8,136 nt of DNA from Chloroflexota bacterium. GTDB lineage: Bacteria > Chloroflexota > Anaerolineae > Anaerolineales > Villigracilaceae. Shown in pieces: positions 1 to 6,447 of this stretch. The position numbers and the translations under genes are program-made. Within the stretch, counting starts at the first letter, position 1. Each line of letters opens with the position of its first letter. The DNA is taken from NCBI GenBank assembly GCA_016191895.1, contig JACPVD010000273.1, positions 1 to 8,136 of the forward strand. Direction: 5' to 3'. The notes beneath the pieces were generated by a model. The model had not been told where the DNA came from. It was given only the letters and a program-made list of their open reading frames with translations, and searched no databases.

Positions 1-218
1 CGCAAGAGGCTGTGGACGCCGGCGAATATCCCCTCGCCCGCCCGCTCTTCATCTACACCACTGCTGAAATCATGCAGGAAAAACCGCAGGTGGCCGCGTT
101 CATTTACTTCTACCTGACCAATCTCGCAGACAACATCATCGATATCGGTTACTTTCCCGCTCCCGCCGCCGACTTTGAAGCCGCGATGGAAGCTTGGAAG
201 TCTGCCGTCGGCCAATAG
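1..218 (+). CDS. pstS: Phosphate-binding protein PstS, C-terminal fragment
   Basis: This is the last 71 residues of a protein whose 5' part lies outside the window; the frame is open from base 3 and stops with TAG at 216-218. The visible segment YPLARPLFIYTTAEI followed by a region ending in IGYFPAP resembles the C-terminal lobe of PstS-type periplasmic or lipid-anchored phosphate-binding proteins, in which a 'YPL.RPL' strand precedes the last helices. The family captures phosphate outside the membrane and delivers it to PstC/PstA. The call rests on this short tail plus the position directly ahead of pstC, pstA and pstB in the same direction. The GTG at 12 is only an internal codon, not a start. 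The signal peptide and ligand residues cannot be checked because they are off the window. Confidence 0.85.
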   Translation, partial: QEAVDAGEYPLARPLFIYTTAEIMQEKPQVAAFIYFYLTNLADNIIDIGYFPAPAADFEAAMEAWKSAVGQ

Positions 219-224
219 TTATGC

Positions 225-259
225 AAAGTGACAGTCACCTTAAAGGTGACTGTCACTTT
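225..259. repeat. Perfect 17-bp inverted repeat between pstS and pstC
   Basis: The left arm AAAGTGACAGTCACCTT (225-241) and the right arm AAGGTGACTGTCACTTT (243-259) are exact reverse complements separated by one base. Each arm is itself nearly palindromic (GTGAC-A-GTCAC and GTGAC-T-GTCAC), so the element holds four GTGAC half-sites. In RNA it would form a stem of about 15 bp with a TTAAA loop. No T-run follows, so it is not a standard terminator. It sits 6 bp after the pstS stop and 9 bp before the pstC start. Plausible roles are an mRNA-stabilising hairpin that keeps pstS message above pstC message, an operator, or a dispersed palindromic repeat. The sequence alone does not decide. Confidence 0.9.
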
Positions 260-268
260 AGTTACGCT

Positions 269-1177
269 ATGAATCAACTCGACCTCCGCAAAAAGCCTCG
301 CCCCGGTGAAGCCCTTGTCCAAGCCCTGCTGTTTTTGGCGGGGATTTTATCCATTTTTGTCACGATTGCGATTGTGTATGAATTGGGCAAGGAAGCCATG
401 CTCTTTTTTAACGATCCGGATGTCACCTTCGCCAAATTTTTCAGCATGACAAGGTGGCAGCCCGGCATCGGCCAGTATGGAATTATTGCCCTCGTCTCCG
501 CCACCCTCGTCACCAGCGCCATCGCGATTCTGATCGCCCTGCCGCTCGGCTTGTTCTCCGCAATTTTCCTGAGCGAATACGCTTCACTGCGGGCGCGCTC
601 GGTTTTGAAACCGATTCTGGAAATCCTTGCGGGGATTCCCACCGTTGTGTATGGATACTTCGCCTTGTTGTTTGTCACTCCCATCTTGAAATTGTTCTTC
701 AGCGGCGATCAATTGCAATCCTATAACATGCTTTCGGCCGGGCTCGTGATGGGTATTATGATCCTGCCGTTGATCGCCTCGATGAGCGAAGACGCATTAA
801 GCGCTGTTCCACGCTCATTGCGCGAAGGCGCATATGCCATGGGAGCCACCAAACTTGAAACCAGTGTACAGATCGTATTACCTGCGGCGTTATCCGGTAT
901 CGGCGCGGCGGTGATCGTGGGCATTTCGCGCGCTGTCGGCGAGACAATGATCGTGGCGGTGGCCGCCGGCGCAGGCCCTAATTTTTCGTTTAATCCATTG
1001 GATGCCGCTGAAACCATGACCGGCCACATCGCCCGAATCAGCGGCGGCGACCTTTCCTACAACACCATCGACTACACCAGCCTGTTTGCCATTGCACTAA
1101 TGCTATTCCTTGTCACGCTGGTCTTGAACCTGATCAGCCAGCGGGTTGTCAACCGATTCCGGGAGCGTTACGAATGA
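269..1177 (+). CDS. pstC: Phosphate ABC transporter permease PstC
   Basis: A 302-residue inner-membrane permease, the usual size for PstC. With PstA it forms the phosphate channel energised by PstB. I see about six hydrophobic segments, near residues 15-39, 70-103, 118-143, 154-173, 203-236 and 271-290. Family marks include SEYA after the second segment, [16 protein letters not shown] (about 114-129), the cytoplasmic EAA-type loop [10 protein letters not shown] (about 185-194) that docks on the ATPase, and the membrane motif SRAVGETM (220-227). I chose the ATG at 269 because the protein then begins with a short basic cytoplasmic tail ([12 protein letters not shown]) before the first membrane helix. 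In-frame starts at 194 and 221 would run through the pstS end or the inverted repeat. No clear Shine-Dalgarno site precedes 269. The stop overlaps the pstA start (ATGA). Confidence 0.95.
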   Translation: MNQLDLRKKPRPGEALVQALLFLAGILSIFVTIAIVYELGKEAMLFFNDPDVTFAKFFSMTRWQPGIGQYGIIALVSATLVTSAIAILIALPLGLFSAIFLSEYASLRARSVLKPILEILAGIPTVVYGYFALLFVTPILKLFFSGDQLQSYNMLSAGLVMGIMILPLIASMSEDALSAVPRSLREGAYAMGATKLETSVQIVLPAALSGIGAAVIVGISRAVGETMIVAVAAGAGPNFSFNPLDAAETMTGHIARISGGDLSYNTIDYTSLFAIALMLFLVTLVLNLISQRVVNRFRERYE

Positions 1178-2412
1178 AACGACAAAACGACCATTTTCCA
1201 ACAGGCGACGCCTTTTATTCCTCGCTTCGAAAACGCTACCTGACCGCCAGCATCTGGCAGACGGCGTTCTTTTCCGCATTATTGATCGCCATCATCGGCC
1301 TGACCGCCCTGCTTTACAACGTGGCGGATGGGGCATTCGGGTATGTTGCCTATGAATACAAAAAAGACCCCGCCACATTTACCTCCATCCCTGTCAATGA
1401 ACTGACCCGCGATGATTTGCAGGCCATTCTCAAAGAGAACCTTTCCTCCGGCGCATACAAAAAACTCGATAACGAACAGCCCATGGCGGAACGTTCACAA
1501 TCTGATTTGTATACTCTTTTTCTGGAGCGCCTGGTACAAATCGACACCCAGGCAACCTGGAGCATGACCGATTCGATTTTTCACGGAGGCGAAATCCGCG
1601 CGGAAGTTGCAAAGAAATATCCCAATGCAACACTGGAATTCCGGTCATGGCTTACTCCGCAATTTCTGACGACTCCCATGTCGTCGAAAGCAGAGTTTGC
1701 CGGGGTGCGCACGGCCGTTTTGGGATCGCTTTGGCTGGTGGGGATTGCGATTATGTTCGCACTCCCTGTCGGGGTTGGCGCGGCGGTCTACCTTCAGGAG
1801 TATGCGCCAAAAAACTGGCTGACCTCCATCATTCAAACCAATATCAATAATCTCGCCGGCGTACCAAGCATCGTATACGGCATGCTCGGCCTGGCCGTTT
1901 TTGTGCGGACTCTCGAAGCGTTGACAAGCGGCGCGGCGTTTGGAGTCACCGACTCAAACGGGCGCACCGTGTTATCGGCCGGGCTCACGATGGGCATTCT
2001 CGTCCTGCCGCTGATGATCATCAACGCACAGGAAGCCATCAAAGCGGTTCCAGATTCCCTTCGTCAGGCGGCCTACGGGGTGGGCGCCACCCGTCTGCAA
2101 ACGGTTTGGTATCATGTTTTACCGAATGCGTTGCCGGGCATCCTCACAGGCAGCATCCTGGCCATCTCGCGCACATTGGGCGAAACCGCCCCGTTGATCG
2201 TGGTGGGCGCATCCACGTTCATCACCGTCGATCCTGAAAGCCCGTTTTCAAAGTTCACGGCATTGCCGATCCAGATTTATAACTGGACCACAAGGCCGCA
2301 GCCTGAATTTCATTCGATCGCCGCAGGCGCGATCATCGTTTTGCTGGCGATGCTCCTGACCCTGAACGCAACCGCCATTCTTCTGCGCAATCGATTCCAG
2401 CGCAGGCTGTAA
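1174..2412 (+). CDS. pstA: Phosphate ABC transporter permease PstA, long form with periplasmic insert
   Basis: The second channel subunit, 412 residues against roughly 280-300 for common PstA proteins. A first membrane helix lies near 28-50. A hydrophilic, charged stretch from about 52 to 172 follows, and then the normal permease core begins (about 176-206). Core marks are the LQEYAPKNW segment, [12 protein letters not shown] (about 225-236), the EAA loop [10 protein letters not shown] (297-306) and SRTLGETAP (332-340). The extra 110-120 residues between helix 1 and the core would face the outside, by the topology of the family. Enlarged forms of Pst permeases are known in other bacteria, but the role of such inserts is not clear. 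The ATG at 1174 overlaps the pstC stop (ATGA) and has GGGAG at 1161-1165, eight bases upstream, which indicates translational coupling. Confidence 0.94.
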   Translation: MKRQNDHFPTGDAFYSSLRKRYLTASIWQTAFFSALLIAIIGLTALLYNVADGAFGYVAYEYKKDPATFTSIPVNELTRDDLQAILKENLSSGAYKKLDNEQPMAERSQSDLYTLFLERLVQIDTQATWSMTDSIFHGGEIRAEVAKKYPNATLEFRSWLTPQFLTTPMSSKAEFAGVRTAVLGSLWLVGIAIMFALPVGVGAAVYLQEYAPKNWLTSIIQTNINNLAGVPSIVYGMLGLAVFVRTLEALTSGAAFGVTDSNGRTVLSAGLTMGILVLPLMIINAQEAIKAVPDSLRQAAYGVGATRLQTVWYHVLPNALPGILTGSILAISRTLGETAPLIVVGASTFITVDPESPFSKFTALPIQIYNWTTRPQPEFHSIAAGAIIVLLAMLLTLNATAILLRNRFQRRL

Positions 2413-2431
2413 AACCATTCCCGAAAGTGAA

Positions 2432-3208
2432 ATGCTCATGGAAAACACGTACGCAATCGAAACAAAAGACCTCTCCATTCATTACGGCGGTTTTACCGCT
2501 GTAAACGAAGTGAACATCAAAGTCGAACGCCGGAAGATCACCGCGGTTATCGGCCCGTCAGGCTGCGGCAAATCCACGCTGTTACGCGCCTTCAACCGCA
2601 TGAACGATTTCGTGCCGGGCTGCCATGTCAGCGGCGAACTGCTCATGCAGGGACAGAACCTGTACAGCCGTAACGTCGACCCGGTGGAAGTGCGCCGCAG
2701 AATCGGCATGGTCTTTCAAAAGCCAAACCCTTTTCCAAAATCGATTTACGAAAACATCGCCTGGGGCGCGCGCATCAACGGATTCAAAGGCAATATGAAT
2801 GAACTGGTGGAACAATCCCTGCAAAGCGCTGCGTTGTGGGATGAAGTAAAGGATAAACTTCAGGAAAGCGCCTACGCCCTCTCCGGCGGCCAGCAACAAC
2901 GTTTGTGCATTGCGCGGACGATCGCCATCCAGCCCGAAATTATATTGATGGACGAACCTGCCTCCGCGCTCGACCCGATCTCCACCCTGCGCATCGAAGA
3001 GTTAATGCAAGAGTTGAAAAAGAATTACACCATCCTGATCGTCACCCACAACATGCAGCAGGCCGCGCGCGCGTCCGATTTCACCGCCATGATGATGATC
3101 GACGAAAACCGTTCCGGCGGCGTGATCGAATTCGATGAAACGAAAAAGATATTCACCCGCCCGATGGATAAACGCACCGAAGATTATGTGACGGGAAGGT
3201 TTGGATGA
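2432..3208 (+). CDS. pstB: Phosphate ABC transporter ATP-binding protein PstB
   Basis: A 258-residue cytoplasmic ATPase that powers phosphate import through PstC/PstA. All ABC motifs are intact: Walker [10 protein letters not shown] (41-49), the Q-loop in VFQKPNPFP (Q96), signature LSGGQQQR (150-157), Walker B ILMDEP with D174-E175, D-loop SALD, and the switch histidine in [10 protein letters not shown] (H206). The [14 protein letters not shown] segment and the C-terminal DYVTGRFG are characteristic of PstB rather than other importers. It begins 19 bases after the pstA stop. A second ATG two codons later (2438) is an equally possible start, because only a weak purine-rich stretch (GAAAGTGA) precedes either. 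The stop codon overlaps the start of the arsenate reductase gene. Confidence 0.97.
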   Translation: MLMENTYAIETKDLSIHYGGFTAVNEVNIKVERRKITAVIGPSGCGKSTLLRAFNRMNDFVPGCHVSGELLMQGQNLYSRNVDPVEVRRRIGMVFQKPNPFPKSIYENIAWGARINGFKGNMNELVEQSLQSAALWDEVKDKLQESAYALSGGQQQRLCIARTIAIQPEIILMDEPASALDPISTLRIEELMQELKKNYTILIVTHNMQQAARASDFTAMMMIDENRSGGVIEFDETKKIFTRPMDKRTEDYVTGRFG

Positions 3209-3648
3209 AACCAAAAGTATTATTCCTCTGCACCGGCAACTCCGCGCGAAGCCAGATGGCGGAAGGATTGCTGCGCGCGATGGCCGGGGAGCATTTCGAA
3301 ACATTCAGCGCGGGCACTGAACCAAAGGGCAGGATCCTGCCCGAGGTCCAGCAAGCGATGCGCGATGTCGGGATCGACATCTCGAATCAATGGTCGAAAT
3401 CGGTGATGGAATATCTCGGCAAACAGGTCTTCGCGCATGTTATCACCGTCTGCGCCGACGCCGAAGACAATTGTCCCGCCGTGTTTTTGAACATGGGGAC
3501 TCACGACCACTGGCCTTTTGAAGACCCCGCAAAATTCGACGACGCCTCGCGCCTCGAATCGACCCGGCGCGTGCTCGGCCAGATTGGGGAGCGCCTGCGC
3601 CTCTGGTTGATTCAACAGGACATTACGCCGAAAGCGGTTCGTTGGTAG
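3205..3648 (+). CDS. arsC: Thioredoxin-type arsenate reductase (low-molecular-weight phosphatase fold)
   Basis: A 147-residue cytoplasmic protein of the LMW protein-tyrosine-phosphatase fold. It has the phosphate/arsenate-binding loop CTGNSARS (C9 to S16). The two additional cysteines of thioredoxin-coupled arsenate reductases are C83 and C90 in [11 protein letters not shown]. The catalytic aspartate region is HWPFEDPA (D107). This cysteine triad matches the plasmid pI258 ArsC pattern (Cys10/82/89) and argues against a plain tyrosine phosphatase. The family reduces As(V) to As(III) through a C9-C83-C90 disulfide relay. The ATG overlaps the pstB stop (ATGA), with GGGAAGG at 3193-3199 five bases upstream, so it is co-translated with the transporter. 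No ArsR, ArsB or Acr3 gene is in the window. A role in phosphate signalling as a phosphatase is a less likely alternative. Confidence 0.93.
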   Translation: MKPKVLFLCTGNSARSQMAEGLLRAMAGEHFETFSAGTEPKGRILPEVQQAMRDVGIDISNQWSKSVMEYLGKQVFAHVITVCADAEDNCPAVFLNMGTHDHWPFEDPAKFDDASRLESTRRVLGQIGERLRLWLIQQDITPKAVRW

Positions 3649-3658
3649 TAAAATAACA

Positions 3659-3682
3659 TATGACAAAATTAATTTTGTCATA
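3659..3682. promoter_or_regulatory. Perfect 24-bp palindrome upstream of phoU (possible operator)
   Basis: The half-site TATGACAAAATT is followed immediately by its exact reverse complement AATTTTGTCATA, with no spacer. The element occupies most of the 46-bp gap between the arsC stop and the phoU start. It is AT-rich and symmetrical on DNA, as expected for a dimeric regulator's operator. No poly-T tail follows, so it is unlikely to be a terminator. The phoU ribosome-binding site (AGAGGA, 3686-3691) starts four bases after it, so a bound protein or an RNA hairpin here could affect phoU expression. I see no convincing -35/-10 pair in the gap. The regulator is unknown. Confidence 0.6.
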
Positions 3683-3694
3683 CACAGAGGATTT

Positions 3695-4375
3695 ATGATT
3701 AGAAAAACGTTCGAACATGAAATACAACAGGTGAAGGACGAAGTGCTCCTGCTTGGGTCGATGGTGGAACATGCCATTGTCGGGTCGGTGGACGCGTTGA
3801 AAAAGCGCGACATCAAGGCGTCGGAGAAGATCATCGCCGAAGACAGGGAGGTCAACAAAAAGCGATTCGCCATCGAGAATCAGTTGATGATCCTGATCGC
3901 CACGCAACAGCCGATGGCACACGACTTGCGCCTGCTGGCATCCACCATGGAGATCATCTCGGAACTCGAGCGCATGGGCGATTACGCCAAGGGCATCGCC
4001 AATATCAACGTGCGCATGGGCGGGGAGAAACTGCTCAAGCCGCTGATCGATATACCGCGCATGGCCGAAAAAGGCAGGGACATGCTCCACCGCGCCCTGA
4101 CCGCTTTTGTCAATGAAGATGTGGAGGCCGCAAAAGAAATCCCCATCGAAGACGACGAAGTGGACGCGTTGTACAACCAGATCTACCACGAGTTGATGCT
4201 GATCATCATCCAGGACCCGAAATCCATCGAGCGCGCAAACTGGCTGTTGTGGGTGGCGCACAACCTCGAACGCGTGGCCGACCGCGTCACCAACATCTGC
4301 GAACGCACGGTCTTCATCGCCACCGGCGAATTCAGCGAAATCAAAAACAGCGACGACGAGTTTTGGAAGAAGTAA
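3695..4375 (+). CDS. phoU: Phosphate signalling complex protein PhoU
   Basis: A 226-residue, all-helical cytoplasmic protein of normal PhoU length. It has the two-fold internal repeat of the family. Each half carries an acidic, metal-binding type motif: ELERMGDYAKGIANI (about 90-104) in the first half and NLERVADRVTNICE (about 190-203) in the second. The N-terminus (FEHEIQQVKDEVLLLGSMVEHAI) is also typical. PhoU proteins restrain Pst uptake and, in many bacteria, link the transporter to a PhoR-type kinase; that second link cannot be seen here. The gene has its own ribosome-binding site (AGAGGA) four to five bases before the ATG, is separated from arsC by a perfect palindrome, and is the last gene of the operon before a strong terminator. 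Confidence 0.95.
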   Translation: MIRKTFEHEIQQVKDEVLLLGSMVEHAIVGSVDALKKRDIKASEKIIAEDREVNKKRFAIENQLMILIATQQPMAHDLRLLASTMEIISELERMGDYAKGIANINVRMGGEKLLKPLIDIPRMAEKGRDMLHRALTAFVNEDVEAAKEIPIEDDEVDALYNQIYHELMLIIIQDPKSIERANWLLWVAHNLERVADRVTNICERTVFIATGEFSEIKNSDDEFWKK

Positions 4376-4383
4376 AATAAATT

Positions 4384-4440
4384 GAGGCGCGGGGTGTTTT
4401 GAGCGCAAAGCGCGCTCAAAACACCCCGCGCTTCTTTTTT
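4384..4440 (+). terminator. Intrinsic terminator after phoU, possibly bidirectional
   Basis: A 20-bp perfect stem pairs 4387-4406 with 4412-4431 around a 5-base loop (AAAGC). It is GC-rich at the base and is extended by weaker pairs GAG/TTC. On the + strand it is followed by TTCTTTTTT (4432-4440), the classical layout for ending the pst-phoU transcript 8 bp past the phoU stop. The T-run is shared with the stop codon of the convergent kinase gene (TTA at 4439-4441 on the + strand). Read on the - strand, the same stem is followed by AATTTATTTTA, which could end the kinase transcript as well. Confidence 0.93.
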
Positions 4441-6130
4441 AAGGCGGCTTTGGCAGGGTGAAGTAAAACGTGGAGCCTTCACCTGGCTGGCTTTCCACCC
4501 AGATTCTTCCGCCGTGAATTTCGATGATCCTTTTTACAAGCGCAAGCCCCACACCCGCGCCTTCGCTGTTTGCATCCAGTTTGTTGAACAGGCCGAAGAT
4601 GCGGTCGTGATATTCGGGCGCAATCCCCATACCGTTATCGCGGACATAATAGACCGGCCTGCCATCCTCCTCACCCTGCGTACCGATCTCCACTTGCGGG
4701 TTGGGCTGTTCGCCCATGTATTTTGCGGCATTATCGATCATGTTTTGCAGGGCTTCGATCAGGCGCGGCTTGTCGCCATATACGCCGGGAAAGCCCGCGG
4801 CGTCCCGTATGCGAACGCTAACGCCGCGCTCCTGTATCCTTCCATGCACCAAATCCAGCGCCTCATTTATCAACGCTGCAAAGGAAACGGCCTCCGGTGG
4901 GTTCATCATGCGCCCGATGCGCGAGAGTTCCAGCAATTCAGTGAGCAGAAGACGCATCTTGTTGACCGCATCCTGAATGCGAAGAATATCCTGTTTCAGA
5001 CGTTCGGTGTTGCCGGCCGCGGCGTCCTGTTCGAGATAGCCGAGAAAACCGTTGACGGTCACCAGGGGCGCTTTGAGATCGTGCGAGACCGTATAGGTAA
5101 ATCGCTCCAACTCCCCGTTTTTTGCCTCCAATTCTTCGATCAATTTCTCCCGCTCCGCCTCCGCCTGTTTGCGTTCGGTGATGTCCAGCGCGGAGGTCAG
5201 TGTGTAGAGTTCATTGTTCATCGTAAATTTTTCACTGGACATTAATACAACCGTCATTTTACCGGACTTTCTGCGATAGGCCAATTCGATATCCTTGTAA
5301 CCGCCCTGTTCGCGCAGGAGTTTTTGTATTCTCTGCCTGTCTTCCGGCGAGTCCCACATATTCAGGTCGGAGGCGCGGCGGCCAAGAATCTCCTCGCGGG
5401 TGAAACCTGAATTTTCGATGAAGGCCTTGTTCACTTCGATGAACACCCCTTCGGCGTTGTCGATGGTCATCATCACGGGCGTGATGTGGAACGCCTTCGA
5501 AAACTTCTCCTCCGAAAAAGCCAGCGCCTGTTCGATTCGTTTTCGCTCCTCAAGCTCGTCCTGAAGCTGGTCGAGCAGGCGCGCCTTGTCGATCGCCAGC
5601 GCGGCCTGCGTTGCGATGGTTTCCATGAAATGGATGTGTTCCGGGGTATAGGCGTCGATCTTCCTTGCCTGGGTCGACAACGCGCCGATCGCTTTGTCAT
5701 TCACCATGAGAGGAACACCGAGGAAGGAATGCAGGGACGGATCGTTGTCGCCGACGGGCGCGTATTGTTCGAGCGATTCCTTCGACCTGAAATCCGGCAG
5801 GTAGAGTGTTTTTCGCTCGAAGATCACAGGGCCTGTCAACCCGGGTTGTTCCATCAAATTACGGGAGGGTTGAGGCGAGAGCCGCCCGTCTTCAAAAAAG
5901 ACGGGATATTTGACGACGCCTGCATGTTCGTCATAAATGGCGATGAACAGGGTGTCGGCCTGGATATATTTGAGAATTTCAGATTGAAGGGTGAGAAGGG
6001 TCTGGTAGAGGTCCTTGCCGGATGCCAGCGAAATGCCCAGTTGATACAAAAGCGATAATTCCTCCGCGCGCCGCTGAAGATTGTCGCCGGACTGCCTTTT
6101 CTTGTTGTTTGTGATCCTGCTCGATTTCAT
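4439..6130 (-). CDS. Soluble sensor histidine kinase, GAF-PAS-HisKA-HATPase
   Basis: A 563-residue hybrid-free histidine kinase. Order: N-terminal helix, GAF domain (about 25-185, with FLGVPLMVNDKAIGALS), coiled-coil linker (186-205), PAS domain with PAC tail (about 206-322, ending DITERKQAEAE), second coil (320-342), HisKA with phospho-acceptor H350 in SHDLKAP, and the ATPase domain. The ATPase has N463/N467 in LQNMIDNAAKYM, G1 DNGMGI (498-503), F-box IFGLFNKL and G2 GAGVGLAL (524-531), so it should be active. I see no signal peptide or membrane helix, so it likely senses a cytoplasmic cue; the ligand is unknown. The ATG at 6130 is supported by AAGGACGAGG ending five bases upstream. It lies downstream of a paralogous kinase on the same strand, and no response regulator is adjacent. 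Confidence 0.92.
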   Translation of the reverse strand: MKSSRITNNKKRQSGDNLQRRAEELSLLYQLGISLASGKDLYQTLLTLQSEILKYIQADTLFIAIYDEHAGVVKYPVFFEDGRLSPQPSRNLMEQPGLTGPVIFERKTLYLPDFRSKESLEQYAPVGDNDPSLHSFLGVPLMVNDKAIGALSTQARKIDAYTPEHIHFMETIATQAALAIDKARLLDQLQDELEERKRIEQALAFSEEKFSKAFHITPVMMTIDNAEGVFIEVNKAFIENSGFTREEILGRRASDLNMWDSPEDRQRIQKLLREQGGYKDIELAYRRKSGKMTVVLMSSEKFTMNNELYTLTSALDITERKQAEAEREKLIEELEAKNGELERFTYTVSHDLKAPLVTVNGFLGYLEQDAAAGNTERLKQDILRIQDAVNKMRLLLTELLELSRIGRMMNPPEAVSFAALINEALDLVHGRIQERGVSVRIRDAAGFPGVYGDKPRLIEALQNMIDNAAKYMGEQPNPQVEIGTQGEEDGRPVYYVRDNGMGIAPEYHDRIFGLFNKLDANSEGAGVGLALVKRIIEIHGGRIWVESQPGEGSTFYFTLPKPP

Positions 6131-6171
6131 ATTCGCCTCGTCCTTATCGTATTACTCCATGAGCACTACGC

Positions 6172-6296
6172 CAATCGCGAATATCTTGCCTCGGCATGTA
6201 CTCGGCACGCACGGCAAGGTTCACCTTGCCCGCCGGGGCGCAAACTGAAGTGTGCGGTACGCTGCGTTTGCGGTACGCCGCGTTATGGATTACCAA
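6172..6296. repeat. Tandem repeat, copy 1 (short form, 125 bp)
   Basis: The first of two direct copies in the gap between the kinase genes. It starts at CAATCGCGAATATC and ends with GGATTACCAA. It is hairpin-rich: CAAGG-TTCA-CCTTG, GCCC-GCCG-GGGC and GCGG-TACG-CCGC stems are visible. It also holds an inner direct repeat of 14 bases (6253-6266 and 6269-6282, TGCGGTACGCYGCG). It differs from copy 2 by four substitutions over 124 aligned bases and lacks a 27-bp block. Small reading frames on both strands change frame between the copies, so I take it to be non-coding. The remaining 41 bases up to the downstream kinase start (6131-6171) carry its ribosome-binding site but no clear promoter. Confidence 0.92.
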
Positions 6297-6447
6297 CAAT
6301 CGCGAATATCTTGCCTCGGCACGTACTCGGCATGTACGGCAAGGTTCACCTTGCCCGCCGGGGCGCAAACTGAAGTTCCCTGGCACTGCCCATCAGGGCA
6401 AGTGTGCGGTACGCTGCGTTTGCGGTACGCCGCGTCATGGATTACCA
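6297..6447. repeat. Tandem repeat, copy 2 (long form, 151 bp), overlapping a kinase stop
   Basis: The second direct copy, directly abutting copy 1. It carries a 27-bp block (6376-6402) missing from copy 1 that includes the small inverted repeat TGCCC-ATCA-GGGCA. The inner 14-base repeats are at 6405-6418 and 6421-6434. The last 13 bases (6435-6447) are also the final codons and the stop of the upstream kinase on the - strand (Gly-Asn-Pro-stop). The matching end of copy 1 would read Gly-Asn-Pro-stop as well, with TAA in place of TGA. It is probably a dispersed intergenic repeat or mobile palindromic element, but I do not recognise the family. Confidence 0.9.

Noticed and set aside
194..268. 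Upstream in-frame starts for pstC at 194 and 221
   Set aside because: They would overlap the end of pstS or translate the inverted repeat into a polar leader unlike PstC N-termini; ATG 269 gives the family's normal length and topology.
3649..3654. TAAAAT as a -10 box for a phoU promoter
   Set aside because: No -35 element at suitable spacing is visible, so the match is not enough to call a promoter.
3220..4408. Long open frames on the - strand opposite arsC and phoU (217 and 261 residues)
   Set aside because: They lie wholly opposite well-supported conserved genes, have low-complexity or arbitrary composition, and show no family motifs; they are by-products of the codon bias of the sense genes.
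4514..6058. Open frames of 190 and 243 residues on the + strand opposite the downstream kinase
   Set aside because: They mirror the kinase codons, carry no recognisable domain, and similar shadows appear opposite the paralogous kinase (6855-7613), as expected for an artefact of shared sequence.
6172..6447. CRISPR-like array
   Set aside because: There are only two long adjoining units without unique spacers, and the short inner repeats do not form a regular repeat-spacer pattern.
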